DNA of 64,000 nt from BNXB01 sp031556375 (GCA_031556375.1 JAVBTA010000004.1:66722-130721); one strand, 5' to 3'. Counted from the stretch's first letter, positions 43,634-53,976 are shown. Notes: generated from the letters alone by a model not told the origin. Translations and numbers: made by a program.

Positions 43634-44338
43634 ATGAAGAAAAAAATATACATAATCATCGTCCTGTGTCTCTGTCTCGGCTCTATTCATGCGCAAAAAA
43701 TGAAGGTACAGAACCAGCCTTATGGAGATCAGCGGCTTTACCATTTCGGACTCTCCGTAGGGATGAATTTCCAGGATATGATTATTAGTAATTCTGGGCA
43801 TACTAGCGATAATGGAGAAACCTGGTATGCCCAGATTCCCAATTACTCCCCAGGATTTACAGTCGGTATCCTTGCCGATATGTACCTGAACCAATATATG
43901 AGTTTGCGTGCAACTCCATCTATTCATTTCGGAGATAAATCTTTTCTTTTTAAAGACGAAAATATAGATGAGCCATACAAAACGATTGTTCGTTCGAACT
44001 ATCTCACCCTACCTGTAGACATTAAATTCGCCGCAAGAAGATTAAATAATTATCGTCCATACTTCCTCGCAGGACTTTATGCCGCGATGGATTTAGGAAG
44101 AAAAAAAGGTGAAGCTTTATTACTAAAACCGATGGATTATGGATTCGAAGTTGGATTCGGGTGTGATTTTTACCTTCCGATAGTTAAAGTTTGTCCCGAA
44201 ATAAAATTTTGTTTCGGTTTGTCCGACATCCTCGAAAAAAACCGTCCTGACCTGACAGACAAAGATCTGATGAAATACAATCAGGCTTTGAGCAAAGGAA
44301 TTTCCAGAATGATTGTGATTACTTTTAATTTTGAATAA
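43634..44338 (+). CDS. porT: PorT-family outer-membrane protein (type IX secretion)
   Basis: A 234-residue outer-membrane barrel with a signal peptide (cleaved after IHA). The text YHFGLSVGMNFQDMIISNSG, PNYSPGFTVGILADMYLNQY and SLRATPSIHFGDKSFLF matches PorT/SprT, a component needed for T9SS secretion. The presence of a T9SS type A substrate at 17915-21193 agrees. It ends with a 14-bp tail-to-tail overlap with cdsA. I see no good TAnnTTTG upstream. Confidence 0.88.
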   Translation: MKKKIYIIIVLCLCLGSIHAQKMKVQNQPYGDQRLYHFGLSVGMNFQDMIISNSGHTSDNGETWYAQIPNYSPGFTVGILADMYLNQYMSLRATPSIHFGDKSFLFKDENIDEPYKTIVRSNYLTLPVDIKFAARRLNNYRPYFLAGLYAAMDLGRKKGEALLLKPMDYGFEVGFGCDFYLPIVKVCPEIKFCFGLSDILEKNRPDLTDKDLMKYNQALSKGISRMIVITFNFE

Positions 44339-45158
44339 ACAACAGGACGTAGAAAAACATCCCGTAGACAGCAAGAAGAAGGCTGTCGAAACGATCCAGA
44401 AAACCTCCGTGTCCAGGAAGGGCATTTCCTGAATCTTTAACATTCAATGTTCTTTTCATAAGCGATTCAACTAAGTCGCCCCAGGTTCCGAATACAACCA
44501 CCATCACAGCTATTCCTATCCAGTGATAATACGGGATCTCCGGTTCAAAATGATAAAAAACAAGAGAAGACAACGCTGTAAGAACAAGCCCTCCAAAGAA
44601 TCCTTCCCAGGACTTTTTAGGGGAAATACGTTCAAATAAACGATGTTTGCCTATTGTCATGCCAACCAGATAAGCCCCAGAGTCATTAACCCAGATAAAT
44701 ACAAAAAGTGCCAGTAATAACATCGGGTAATACTGTATCTCCCCGGAACTATCAGATTGAAATGCAAGCAAATTCAACAGACTCAGTGGAAATGCGATAT
44801 AGAGTTGACCGAGAAAAGTATATGCCAAATTTTGTAAAGGATCCTCTTTTTTCCGATATAATTCAGACACCAGTACCACAACAAGATATACCGGATAAAG
44901 AACAAAAACAGCTCTTCCTGCAATGCCTGTAGTATATAAATAAGTCGATACAAACAAAAGAAGCCCCCCCAGAGAATTAAAATACGGATCGACCGGCACC
45001 TTTTTGACAGTCCCGATCAATCTGTAAAATTCATGAAGGCATAATATTATGACTAAAGAAAAAAGTGCAAGAAAAGTGTAAGAATTAATCAGAATACCAG
45101 ATGTGATCAGTGCAACATAAATAGCACCTGTAAGGGTTCTTAATAAAAAATTCTTCAT
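44325..45158 (-). CDS. cdsA: Phosphatidate cytidylyltransferase
   Basis: A 277-residue integral membrane enzyme making CDP-diacylglycerol from CTP and phosphatidate. It has about eight hydrophobic helices and the C-terminal CDP-diglyceride synthase signature (SPKKSWEGFFGGL, then WGDLVESLMKRTLNVKDSGNALPGHGGFLDRFDSL, shown in parts). The start is the ATG at 45158; a TTG at 45191 overlapping the upstream stop is less likely. It follows the Gfo/Idh gene closely, so the two are co-transcribed. Confidence 0.94.
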   Translation of the reverse strand: MKNFLLRTLTGAIYVALITSGILINSYTFLALFSLVIILCLHEFYRLIGTVKKVPVDPYFNSLGGLLLFVSTYLYTTGIAGRAVFVLYPVYLVVVLVSELYRKKEDPLQNLAYTFLGQLYIAFPLSLLNLLAFQSDSSGEIQYYPMLLLALFVFIWVNDSGAYLVGMTIGKHRLFERISPKKSWEGFFGGLVLTALSSLVFYHFEPEIPYYHWIGIAVMVVVFGTWGDLVESLMKRTLNVKDSGNALPGHGGFLDRFDSLLLAVYGMFFYVLLFIQN

Positions 45159-45187
45159 CTTTATCTTTCTTTTATTCTTTTTACTTA

Positions 45188-46633
45188 TCAAACCATTTTA
45201 TAGAATTCTTCCCATCCTTTACGTGGAGCAGGAGATAATAATTCATTCGCAAACTTATTGTTAGTAATAATCTTCTTTTTACTATCAAATAAAAGTTTTT
45301 CGTTTGTTCTTTGTGCAAGGACTCCCAATGCAAATACCTGGCTTAACGGACCGGCGACGCTGAACGGAGAACGGCATTTTTCTTCGCCTTTACAAGCCAA
45401 TAAGAAATTTTTGAAGTGATTAGACGGACTCTTTGGCACTTCCGGTAATTTAGAAGCCATTTCTTTTGCTTTTTCTTCCGGAATAATCGACAATGTACTT
45501 CCATGTGATCCACCCTTGAATATCAAATCTTTAGAATAGATTTCTTTTCCTGGGTTCAATTTCGCCGGTTGTATTTTTCCTGTTCCTGTAGGAGGGATAT
45601 TCGGATCGAGTTCGGAAACACCATATCCATCAGGCACAGAAGGAATATTATTTACTCCATCATACCATGTAACATCGACTGCCGGCATTTTTCCTCTTTT
45701 CGGGAATCTGAATAATATAGTAGACGACATCGGGAAGAAGTATGGATTATGTCCTTCCAGCTTGATAGGATTTACTTCATATGGCAATCCCATATCCAGA
45801 AATTGGTGAGCAGTATCGAGGATATGTGCTCCCCAATCGCCTAAAGCACCCATTCCATATTCATACCAACAACGCCATTGACCGTTTACATAATCATGGT
45901 TGTAATCATGATAATTAGCAGCTCCTAACCATTTATCCCAATTCAGAGTAGATGGAATTTGTTCCGCAGGAAGGAATCCTTTCATGTTTACGTCCCAGTT
46001 ATGCCAACGACGGGGAGAGTTCATGTGAGCTGTGATTGCCGTAACGTCTTTAATGATACCCGCATCGACCCAGGCTTTGAACTGAAAGTAATTTGCTTCC
46101 GAATGTCCTTGGTTACCCATTTGAAGAGCCAACTTAGGGTTCTTCTTTTCAGCCTTCATCAGCAGTTCTATTTCCTGGAAAGTACGGGCCATTGGCTTTT
46201 CTACATAAACGTGCTTGCCCAGATGGATTGCGAGCATTGTAATCGGGAAGTGAGTATGATCGGGTACGCCCACGGAAACCGCGTCAATTTGATTTCCCAT
46301 CTTGTCGAACATCTGACGAAAATCCTGGAAGCGTGGGACATCAGGGAATTTCTCAATTATTTTTTTTGTATGAGGAGCCCCCATATCCACATCACACAGA
46401 GCCACGACATTAACCAATCCAGTGTTATATAAATCATTAGCGATATCAGCCCCTCGAAATCCAATTCCGATGAATGCAACATTTACTCTCTCATTAGGAC
46501 TGGCCAATTTATTAGCCGGTTGAGGCATCTTGCCGGAAGCAGCATTTGTCCAGATGGTTGGCATTGCAACCACGGCAGAAGCTGCTAATGCCTGTCTGAG
46601 AAATTTCCTTCTTGACAATTCATTGTCTTTCAT
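45188..46633 (-). CDS. Gfo/Idh/MocA-family oxidoreductase with Tat signal
   Basis: A 481-residue NAD(P)-dependent oxidoreductase. The N-terminus has a twin-arginine signal (SRRKFLRQALAASAVVAMP), so the enzyme is exported folded with its cofactor. The Rossmann motif VAFIGIGFRGADIA (about 49-62) and the catalytic-region EKPMARTFQE (EKP, about 145) are present. The long C-terminal half is typical of Bacteroidota members linked to carbohydrate conversion. Substrate unknown. Confidence 0.93.
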   Translation of the reverse strand: MKDNELSRRKFLRQALAASAVVAMPTIWTNAASGKMPQPANKLASPNERVNVAFIGIGFRGADIANDLYNTGLVNVVALCDVDMGAPHTKKIIEKFPDVPRFQDFRQMFDKMGNQIDAVSVGVPDHTHFPITMLAIHLGKHVYVEKPMARTFQEIELLMKAEKKNPKLALQMGNQGHSEANYFQFKAWVDAGIIKDVTAITAHMNSPRRWHNWDVNMKGFLPAEQIPSTLNWDKWLGAANYHDYNHDYVNGQWRCWYEYGMGALGDWGAHILDTAHQFLDMGLPYEVNPIKLEGHNPYFFPMSSTILFRFPKRGKMPAVDVTWYDGVNNIPSVPDGYGVSELDPNIPPTGTGKIQPAKLNPGKEIYSKDLIFKGGSHGSTLSIIPEEKAKEMASKLPEVPKSPSNHFKNFLLACKGEEKCRSPFSVAGPLSQVFALGVLAQRTNEKLLFDSKKKIITNNKFANELLSPAPRKGWEEFYKMV

Positions 46634-46669
46634 GATAAGTTAGTTTATAGTATTATTTAGTTTATTCAG

Positions 46670-46678
46670 GCAAAAATA
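46670..46678 (-). promoter_or_regulatory. Promoter -7 box (TATTTTTGC) of the Gfo/Idh-cdsA operon
   Basis: An exact TAnnTTTGC on the minus strand, 36 bp before the ATG. Confidence 0.6.
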
Positions 46679-46705
46679 ACATTATTTTTCGTAAAAAAAA
46701 GAATT

Positions 46706-48343
46706 TTATTTTGTTTTCTCCAATTCACGTAAATTTTCCATTTTTTTCTTCCTCAAAAATCCATAGATATCTTCGAGGTGCTCTATAACTTTCTGATTTC
46801 CGAACTCATATACTTTTGTCGCCAGACCGTCAAGAAAATCCCGGTCGTGTGAAACAACAATCAAAGTTCCGTCAAAAGCCTGCAACGCACTCTTCAGGAT
46901 ATCCTTGGTTTTCATATCCAGGTGATTGGTCGGCTCATCGAGTATCAGTAAATTAACCGGTTCAAGCAATAATTTAATCATCGCCAATCGTGTACGTTCA
47001 CCGCCGGAAAGCACTTTCACTTTTTTAGTCGAATTATCTCCTCCAAACATAAAAGCTCCAAGAATATCCTTGATTTTCGTACGGATATCACCCTTTGCCA
47101 CATCATCGATTGTCTGGAAAACAGTCAGTTCTTCATCTAGCAATGAAGCCTGATTCTGAGCAAAATAACCGATCTGGACATTATGTCCCAAAGTCAATGC
47201 TCCGCTATGTTCGAGCTCCTTCATAATGCATTTGACCAACGTCGACTTCCCTTCTCCGTTCTTTCCCACAAAGGCCAGTTTATCGCCCCTTTCTATAGTT
47301 AGATTAGCATTATCGAAAACCACATGGTCTCCATATTTCTTGCCGACATTCTCAACAATTACCGGATAATTACCGGAACGTGGCGATGGTGGAAATTTCA
47401 GACGCAAGGCGGAAGTATCCTCTTCGTCGACTTCCACAAGATCCAATTTTTCAAGCATTTTCACCCGCGACTGAACCTGTAACGTTTTAGAATAAGTTCC
47501 TTTAAATCGTTCGATAAACTCAGTCGTTTCCGCAATCATTTTTTGTTGATCGTCGTATGCTTTTTGCTGCTGTTCACGACGTTCCTTCCTTAATTCAAGA
47601 TACTTGGAATAGTTAACCTTGTAATCGTAGATCCGGCCCATTGTCACTTCAATCGTGCGGGTAGTAATATTATCGATAAAAGTACGGTCGTGCGAGATAA
47701 CCACAACGGCCTTTCCGTTATTCACGAGGAACTCTTCCAACCACTGAATAGACTCGATATCCAGGTGATTAGTAGGCTCATCGAGCAGGATCACATCCGG
47801 ATTACGTAGCAATATCTTAGCTAACTCGATACGCATCCGCCATCCCCCGCTGAAATCGCTGGTCTGACGATCAAAATCTGAACGTTTGAAGCCTAATCCC
47901 AACAACGTTTTTTCCACATCTGCCCCGTAATTTGTAGCATCTATGGCATAATATTTTTCACTGATGGAAGATACCTGTTCGATCAGGTCGTAATAACTCT
48001 GAGAATCATAATCCGTACGTTCTGCCAGTTCCTTGTTCAAAGCCTCGATTTCTTTCTCCATTTCAAATAAATGGGAAAAAGCCTGGGAAGTCTCCTCAAA
48101 AACCGTCCGGCCGTCTTCAGTCATCAAATGCTGTGGCAGATAAGCAATTACAGTATCTTTTGGAGCGGAAACCTTCCCTTTTGAAGGCTCTCTGACTCCT
48201 GCCAATATCTTTAATAATGTAGACTTCCCTGCTCCGTTCTTACCCATCAGGGCAATACGGTCTTTCTCGTTAATTACAAAGGAAACATCTGAAAAAAGGG
48301 TGGTACCACCAAACTCTACGGTCAATCCGTCAATTGAAACCAT
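46706..48343 (-). CDS. ABC-F family ATP-binding protein
   Basis: A 545-residue cytoplasmic protein with two ABC domains in one chain: Walker A GKNGAGKST (about 34-42) and GKNGEGKST (about 355), signatures SGGWRMR and SGGERTR, and two LDEPTNHLD Walker B segments, with the charged linker (about 240-300) that reaches into the ribosome. ABC-F proteins act on translating ribosomes, either as stalling factors or in antibiotic protection. There is no membrane domain. No antibiotic-resistance subtype is evident. Confidence 0.94.
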   Translation of the reverse strand: MVSIDGLTVEFGGTTLFSDVSFVINEKDRIALMGKNGAGKSTLLKILAGVREPSKGKVSAPKDTVIAYLPQHLMTEDGRTVFEETSQAFSHLFEMEKEIEALNKELAERTDYDSQSYYDLIEQVSSISEKYYAIDATNYGADVEKTLLGLGFKRSDFDRQTSDFSGGWRMRIELAKILLRNPDVILLDEPTNHLDIESIQWLEEFLVNNGKAVVVISHDRTFIDNITTRTIEVTMGRIYDYKVNYSKYLELRKERREQQQKAYDDQQKMIAETTEFIERFKGTYSKTLQVQSRVKMLEKLDLVEVDEEDTSALRLKFPPSPRSGNYPVIVENVGKKYGDHVVFDNANLTIERGDKLAFVGKNGEGKSTLVKCIMKELEHSGALTLGHNVQIGYFAQNQASLLDEELTVFQTIDDVAKGDIRTKIKDILGAFMFGGDNSTKKVKVLSGGERTRLAMIKLLLEPVNLLILDEPTNHLDMKTKDILKSALQAFDGTLIVVSHDRDFLDGLATKVYEFGNQKVIEHLEDIYGFLRKKKMENLRELEKTK

Positions 48344-48373
48344 TTATTTAATCGTATTTTTAAAATAAAGGGA

Positions 48374-48381
48374 CAAAGATA
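48374..48381 (-). promoter_or_regulatory. Promoter -7 box (TATCTTTG) of the ABC-F gene
   Basis: An exact match on the minus strand, 30 bp before the ATG, divergent from the glycan-cluster promoter. Confidence 0.62.
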
Positions 48382-48414
48382 CTGATTTTTTAGATGAGAT
48401 TTTAAAAATATAAT

Positions 48415-48422
48415 TAACTTTG
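48415..48422 (+). promoter_or_regulatory. Promoter -7 box (TAACTTTG) of the glycosyltransferase operon
   Basis: An exact match on the plus strand, 36 bp before the first glycosyltransferase ATG. Confidence 0.62.
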
Positions 48423-48458
48423 TTTTCCGTATAAGATTCCGGTAAAAACACTCAGACC

Positions 48459-49688
48459 ATGAAAGTTCTTCAAATAAATAAATATCATCACCCCAGGGGA
48501 GGGTCTGAAACGGTTTATTTTAATACAAGCCGTTTATTGACCGATCATGGGCACTCCGTCATTCACTACTGTATGGATTTTCCGGAAAATCTGGATTGTC
48601 CGACAAAAGGATTCTTTCCGAAAAGTTTCAACCTGAGAGATGGAAATTTTTTTAAAAGAATAAAAAACTCAATCCTATTTTTTTATAACAAAGAAGCTCG
48701 ACAAAAGCTGGAGCAGTTAATTATCCAGGAAAAACCGGATGTCGCACATATTCATAGTTTCAATAATAGCCTCTCCATATCTATATTTGTTGCATTAAAA
48801 AAGCATAATATTCCGGTTGTATTGATGTTCCATGACTATCTTTCATTATGTGCATCTTCCGACTTCCAGCTTAAAGGGAAGAAATGTAAATGCTGTCAAG
48901 CTAGCCTGTACACTAATTCCATCTGGTATAAATGTTATCAAAACCATCGACTTTATAGTGCTATGTTCACATTTAACGTCTGGTTAAAAGAATACTTTTT
49001 TAAGCTGAATAAATATGTTGACCAGTATATATTCGTCTCTGATTTCCAAAAAACGGCACACCTGGGTTATCACGAATATTACAGAAACAAACAAGACCTC
49101 CTGTATAATTTTGGACCTGACTTGTATAAAATTTCTCCGAAATACATTTGTGGAAATTATTTTTTCTATTACGGAAGGATTACAGAAGAGAAGGGAATAA
49201 GGACAATCATGAAAATAGCATCCGTCCTGAAGAATACATCCTTTAAGATCGCAGGAACCGGCCCTCTGGTCGATGAATTAAAAGCGATGGAGTTACCTAA
49301 TGTTGAATTTCTTGGATTTCAAACCGGAAGTAATTTACAAAATTATATTGAGAATGCTTCTTTTGTCATTGTCCCGTCGGAGTGGAATGAAAATAATCCG
49401 TTGACGATAATTGAATCTTACATCTTAGGCAAACCGGTAATTGCCAGCAAGATAGGCGGGATACCAGAAATCTTACCCGATAACGAAACCGGATATTTGT
49501 TTGAAATGAAATCCGTAGAAGAATTGACAAAAAAGATACAATACGCTCAATCTTTACCGGAAGATGAGTACTTGAAATTATCAAAAAATGCCAGAATTTT
49601 CGCAGAAAAATATTTTGATCCGGAACAATATTATAAACAATTATTGGTTATATATGAGAAGTCAATATCAAAGAAGAAACATCTATGA
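48459..49688 (+). CDS. Glycosyltransferase family 4 (first of four)
   Basis: A 409-residue GT-B enzyme. The N-terminal domain opens MKVLQINKYHHPRGGSETVYF and carries a cysteine-rich insert (CKCCQASLYTNSIWYKC, about 141-157) that may bind zinc. The C-terminal domain has FFYYGRITEEKGI and the EX7E-type motif PSEWNENNPLTIIES. It adds a sugar from a nucleotide donor during surface glycan assembly. It overlaps the next gene by 4 bp. Confidence 0.92.
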   Translation: MKVLQINKYHHPRGGSETVYFNTSRLLTDHGHSVIHYCMDFPENLDCPTKGFFPKSFNLRDGNFFKRIKNSILFFYNKEARQKLEQLIIQEKPDVAHIHSFNNSLSISIFVALKKHNIPVVLMFHDYLSLCASSDFQLKGKKCKCCQASLYTNSIWYKCYQNHRLYSAMFTFNVWLKEYFFKLNKYVDQYIFVSDFQKTAHLGYHEYYRNKQDLLYNFGPDLYKISPKYICGNYFFYYGRITEEKGIRTIMKIASVLKNTSFKIAGTGPLVDELKAMELPNVEFLGFQTGSNLQNYIENASFVIVPSEWNENNPLTIIESYILGKPVIASKIGGIPEILPDNETGYLFEMKSVEELTKKIQYAQSLPEDEYLKLSKNARIFAEKYFDPEQYYKQLLVIYEKSISKKKHL

Positions 49689-50863
49689 AAATTTTTGAAA
49701 TCGCTACCGGATTCACTCCCATTCCCGCTCAAATAGGTGCTGCAACTGAAATTGTAGTTCAAAATCTGGTCAATAATTTTTCAAAAAAGAATGAAGTTAT
49801 CTTAATTGATGTTAGAAATAATAATAGAACAGGAGTTGACTGTCCGGTCTCTGAAATAAAAATGCCTGCCTGGTTAATGAAACCAAGTAGCTTTATGTCT
49901 GTAAAACACAAATTAAAAAGAATATATTACTCCATCAATCTTGCCTTTACGATAAAAAAAATTATAAAAAAAGAATCCGAAGCAGTATTTCACTTTCACA
50001 ATCAATACAACATGGCTTTTACTTATTGGCTGTGTTCTACCGCTAAAAAGAAAAAGACAGGAATTAAGTTCGCTTATACGCTTCATACTCCACTATGGAA
50101 TGACGACTTAAATTCTATAACTCAGGAAATTTCTAAGAAATATTTTCTTGAAGTTTACTCCATGAAACATGCTGATTTAATTGTTGCACTGAATTCAAAA
50201 ATTAAAAAAAACATTCAGGACTACCTGGATAATAAAGTAAACGATATTGTTATTATTCCTCATGGAGTGGATACTGATGCCTATCGTCCAATTCAATCCG
50301 GATCCAATAATAAATCACTAAATTTTATAACTGTCGGATCCATTTGTGACAGGAAAAACCAATTGGAAAGTATCCGGACTTTAACTCCTTTTTTAAAATC
50401 TGACAATTGTTTTTTCTATTTTGTAGGTGCAAATGCAGATCCATCGTATATGGAACAGATTAACCTATATATAAAATCCAATGAATTAAGCCAATATGTC
50501 AGTTATTTAGGAGAATATCCTCCGGGAGAAGAACTAAATAAAATATATAATATGGCAGATGTGTTTATATCTAACAGCAAATCGGAATCCTTTGGTTTAG
50601 TTGCTTTAGAAGCTCTTTCTGCCGGACTTCCAGCCATATTATCTCAAACTTTTCTAACATCATTGGATGGACTCCCCTCAACAGATGCAGTCTGTTTTTG
50701 TAATAATAAGAATGACTTTTATCATTACATCAAATCATTTATTGATGATAAAAACAAGTTGGAAAAATTAAGTCTGGACGGTCGGCAATACATCGAGACT
50801 TTTTGCTCCTGGAAACGTATTGCAGAACTTCATGAAGACTCATTTGTTAATTGTAAACAATGA
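49685..50863 (+). CDS. Glycosyltransferase family 4 (second of four)
   Basis: A 392-residue GT-B enzyme: N-terminal FEIATGFTPIPAQIGAATEIV, C-terminal GSICDRKNQLESIRTL and the donor-binding SNSKSESFGLVALEALS. It overlaps its neighbours by 4 bp on both sides, so its translation is coupled within the operon. Confidence 0.9.
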   Translation: MKIFEIATGFTPIPAQIGAATEIVVQNLVNNFSKKNEVILIDVRNNNRTGVDCPVSEIKMPAWLMKPSSFMSVKHKLKRIYYSINLAFTIKKIIKKESEAVFHFHNQYNMAFTYWLCSTAKKKKTGIKFAYTLHTPLWNDDLNSITQEISKKYFLEVYSMKHADLIVALNSKIKKNIQDYLDNKVNDIVIIPHGVDTDAYRPIQSGSNNKSLNFITVGSICDRKNQLESIRTLTPFLKSDNCFFYFVGANADPSYMEQINLYIKSNELSQYVSYLGEYPPGEELNKIYNMADVFISNSKSESFGLVALEALSAGLPAILSQTFLTSLDGLPSTDAVCFCNNKNDFYHYIKSFIDDKNKLEKLSLDGRQYIETFCSWKRIAELHEDSFVNCKQ

Positions 50864-51918
50864 ATATTACTCACGTTATATGGAATATGTCATATGGGGG
50901 TGCCGAAACATTGCTGGTTCAGTTAATGAATCTCCAGTGTGAAAATAACAGCATAAACCTGATTGTTGTAAACGATATAACTGAGGAGGGATTAATAAAA
51001 AAAATCGATCCCAGGGTAAATATTCATTTCCTGAGAAGACCATCCGGAAGTAAAAATCCTTTCTACTTTGTTAAGTTATCGTGTCTTTTGCTTTTTCTTA
51101 AAAATGATATTGTCCATTTTCACCAGGACAACCTGATCGAATATATCCCTGTTTCTCCCTTCAAAAAAAACTTTTGCCTCACGGTTCATTGCGTTACAAT
51201 GGATAAGAAGTCGCTTTATAAATACAGCCACCTTTTTGCAATTTCAAAATCAGTACAAAAGAAAATAAAAGAAAATTGCGGATTGGATTCTACCTTAATT
51301 TATAACGGAATTAATATCAGGGGTTTCAAGACCCGTGAACGATTAGAACAAGGTAACGGAAAATTTCAGATTATTCAAATTGGACGTTTAACACATTTAC
51401 ACAAGGGGCAGGATCTTTTGATCAAAGCTGCTGATATACTGATAAATAAATATCATTTTTTGAATTTTACCATCCGGTTGATCGGAGAAGGAGATTCAAA
51501 ATCGTATTTGCAATCATTGATTGATGAATTGGGATTATCTGAGTTTGTGATACTGGAAGGGAACAAATCATTCGAATATATCCGGAACAATCTGTGTAAT
51601 CATGATTTGCTTGTACAACCATCCCGTTATGAGGGATTTGGTCTGGTTGCTATTGAAGCTATGGCAGCCAAAGTTCCGGTTTTGATATCCGAAGTCGATG
51701 GTCTGGCTGAAATCGTACAACCAAATAAATACGGATATTCTTTTGAACCGGAAAATGTCGAAGATCTGGCTGAAAAGATCCGGGAAATCATGATCGAATC
51801 ACCACATAAAATTGAGGCGTTGATTACCAGCGCCTATGAATATGCATATCATAACTTTGACTATTCAATCACATCTGAGAACTATCTGAAATCATATCAA
51901 AAAATACTGGGATTATGA
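50860..51918 (+). CDS. Glycosyltransferase family 4 (third of four)
   Basis: A 352-residue GT-B enzyme with ITHVIWNMSYGGAETLLVQLM (the GGAE motif of group 1 transferases), IQIGRLTHLHKGQDLLI and PSRYEGFGLVAIEAMA. It overlaps both neighbours by 4 bp. Confidence 0.92.
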   Translation: MNITHVIWNMSYGGAETLLVQLMNLQCENNSINLIVVNDITEEGLIKKIDPRVNIHFLRRPSGSKNPFYFVKLSCLLLFLKNDIVHFHQDNLIEYIPVSPFKKNFCLTVHCVTMDKKSLYKYSHLFAISKSVQKKIKENCGLDSTLIYNGINIRGFKTRERLEQGNGKFQIIQIGRLTHLHKGQDLLIKAADILINKYHFLNFTIRLIGEGDSKSYLQSLIDELGLSEFVILEGNKSFEYIRNNLCNHDLLVQPSRYEGFGLVAIEAMAAKVPVLISEVDGLAEIVQPNKYGYSFEPENVEDLAEKIREIMIESPHKIEALITSAYEYAYHNFDYSITSENYLKSYQKILGL

Positions 51919-53018
51919 AAGTCCTTATTCTCAATTCCATATTACGGACCGCTGAAAATGGAATCATCCCTGCTGTTGATACTATAAAAGATAGTATGAT
52001 CTACAATTTAGCCCTAGGGTTCAAGCACTTGGGACACGAAGTTACTCTGATTGCTACAGAAGGATTCAAACCGACAAAAGAAGAATCTTACGATTTTGAA
52101 GTTATCTTTCAAAAAGCATTCTTCAAAAAATTATTCAAAGAAGCTATGTTTCCACTTCAATTAGGGTTGATAAACTACCTGATTAAAAACAAAAAATCAT
52201 TTGATCTCATAATAACCAGTGAAGTATTTGCTATCCCTTCATTGTTTGCGGCGATAATTTCGCCTAAAAATACTATTGTCTGGCACGAAGTCAACGTTTT
52301 TCCAAAAATGTATCGAAAGATACCGGCCAAAATTTGGTATTATACGATTGTCCCGCTTTTTTTTCAGAGAGCTTTGGTTGTTCCGCGTTCTATAGAGGCC
52401 GGAAAATTTATACGGCAGTATGTGAAACATGTTTCGAATACAATTGTTGAACATGGAGTTAATCTGGATAATTTTATCTGTTCAAAAGAGAAAAAAAATC
52501 AGTTTATTATCGTTTCCCAACTGGTTCCGAGAAAAAATGTAAAAAGCAGTATCTATAATTTTTACAAGTTTATCAATAAATACAATCTGCCTCATTTCAA
52601 ATTGCTGATTGCCGGAAAAGGGAATCAGGAAAAGGAGATCATGGAGCAGATAGCCCGTTTGAATCTGGAGAATAATGTAACACTACTGGGGTTTGTTCCT
52701 CATAAGGAATTGGGTATTTTGATCTCTCAATCAGTAGCTATGCTGGTAAGTACACTGCAGGACTTGAATATGGTCTCTATTCCTGAAGCCATTGTTTCCG
52801 GGACTCCGGTTATTACAAATTCTATACCTATTACGTCCTCATTCATAAGCAAATACAATTTGGGAGTTGTTAAGGACGATTGGAATGAAGATGATCTGTA
52901 TGAACTTCTGATAAATAAAGAATCATATATTGACTCCTGCATCACCCAAAGAAGTAAACTGTCCATTGAACAAAGCTCTAAATCATTAATTAACAGCTAT
53001 TTGAAATTTCTCCCGTAA
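51915..53018 (+). CDS. Glycosyltransferase family 4 (fourth of four)
   Basis: A 367-residue GT-B enzyme, more divergent than its neighbours: IIVSQLVPRKNVKSSI and LLIAGKGNQEKEI mark the donor domain, and the EX7E-like region reads STLQDLNMVSIPEAIVSGTP. It ends in a 22-bp tail-to-tail overlap with the methyltransferase gene on the other strand. No separate terminator is visible. Confidence 0.85.
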   Translation: MKVLILNSILRTAENGIIPAVDTIKDSMIYNLALGFKHLGHEVTLIATEGFKPTKEESYDFEVIFQKAFFKKLFKEAMFPLQLGLINYLIKNKKSFDLIITSEVFAIPSLFAAIISPKNTIVWHEVNVFPKMYRKIPAKIWYYTIVPLFFQRALVVPRSIEAGKFIRQYVKHVSNTIVEHGVNLDNFICSKEKKNQFIIVSQLVPRKNVKSSIYNFYKFINKYNLPHFKLLIAGKGNQEKEIMEQIARLNLENNVTLLGFVPHKELGILISQSVAMLVSTLQDLNMVSIPEAIVSGTPVITNSIPITSSFISKYNLGVVKDDWNEDDLYELLINKESYIDSCITQRSKLSIEQSSKSLINSYLKFLP

Positions 53019-53944
53019 GATGATTTTTTCAAATCATAAAGTCTAATCAATTCTTTATCAGTAAGTAAGTAGCCATCTTTTTTCTTTCCTATAAAATAGT
53101 TACCCGAAGCAGCATCCAACGTATTGGGTTTCTTTTTGAGGTAATAGTCAAAATATTTCCAGAAAAAAGACGTGAATGATGCACAAACCCGGATAAAGGC
53201 TAATAACAACTTATTCTGAGTAAATGACCGAAGAAAATAATACCACGAAGTTGCAAGCACCATACCAGGGCCACAACAGGTATCCGATTTTATTTCTTCA
53301 AATTTCCGGAAGAGTCTCCGGTGCCCCAGCCACGAAAACCTGGTAAAATCATAAGCCCCACCGTGGACAGGTTGCATAAAAGGAGTTTCAGCATATACAA
53401 TACCATCTTCTTTCAATACACGGTATATCTCGTCCACACAACGATAGGGGTCGAGTACATGTTCCAAAACTGCCTGAATAATCACCCCGTCTATCGAACC
53501 ATCCTCAAAAGGTAAGTCATGCCCATCACAAATAATCAGAGGAAGATCTGTGAATGAGATATCGGTATGAATAAACTCTATACCTTGTTTTTTTAACAAA
53601 TCACTCATACCTTCACCGGAAACTCCTCCTCCTACAATTAAAACACGAGGAGTTGTTTTTTTCTGTAAAAGTATTTTTGAGAATAGTTCATAATTTTCTT
53701 TTGCCGCGTAATTAACGCCTGTGTCCGGAATCAGTTTCTTCAATACCTGAAGTTTATTCTTTGTCCCGAAAAAAGAATAAGCATTTTCTTCGTCAAAATC
53801 ATCAAAACTAAAAATACTATTTTGTTCATTAATTAATATCGGAATACCTTTGACGACCGGGAATGTAATATTGCAAACCTCACAATGCAGATCATGATCA
53901 AGTTTGGTTTTACAAGCAGGGCAACATAAAATATCGTTATTCAT
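52997..53944 (-). CDS. Class I SAM methyltransferase with N-terminal zinc ribbon
   Basis: A 315-residue enzyme. Residues 1-40 form a Trm112-like zinc ribbon (CCPAC and CEVC, Cys8/11/22/25). The methyltransferase fold follows with VLIVGGGVSGEGM (motif I, about 115), the acidic THTD-like TDISFTDLP, and AVLEHVLDPYRCVDEIYRVLKEDG. It probably methylates a sugar or glycan intermediate of this cluster. It is transcribed with the GT2 gene (32 bp gap). Confidence 0.88.
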   Translation of the reverse strand: MNNDILCCPACKTKLDHDLHCEVCNITFPVVKGIPILINEQNSIFSFDDFDEENAYSFFGTKNKLQVLKKLIPDTGVNYAAKENYELFSKILLQKKTTPRVLIVGGGVSGEGMSDLLKKQGIEFIHTDISFTDLPLIICDGHDLPFEDGSIDGVIIQAVLEHVLDPYRCVDEIYRVLKEDGIVYAETPFMQPVHGGAYDFTRFSWLGHRRLFRKFEEIKSDTCCGPGMVLATSWYYFLRSFTQNKLLLAFIRVCASFTSFFWKYFDYYLKKKPNTLDAASGNYFIGKKKDGYLLTDKELIRLYDLKKSSYGRNFK

Positions 53945-53976
53945 CTGATTTTGAAAATTTATTCTACAATTGAAAA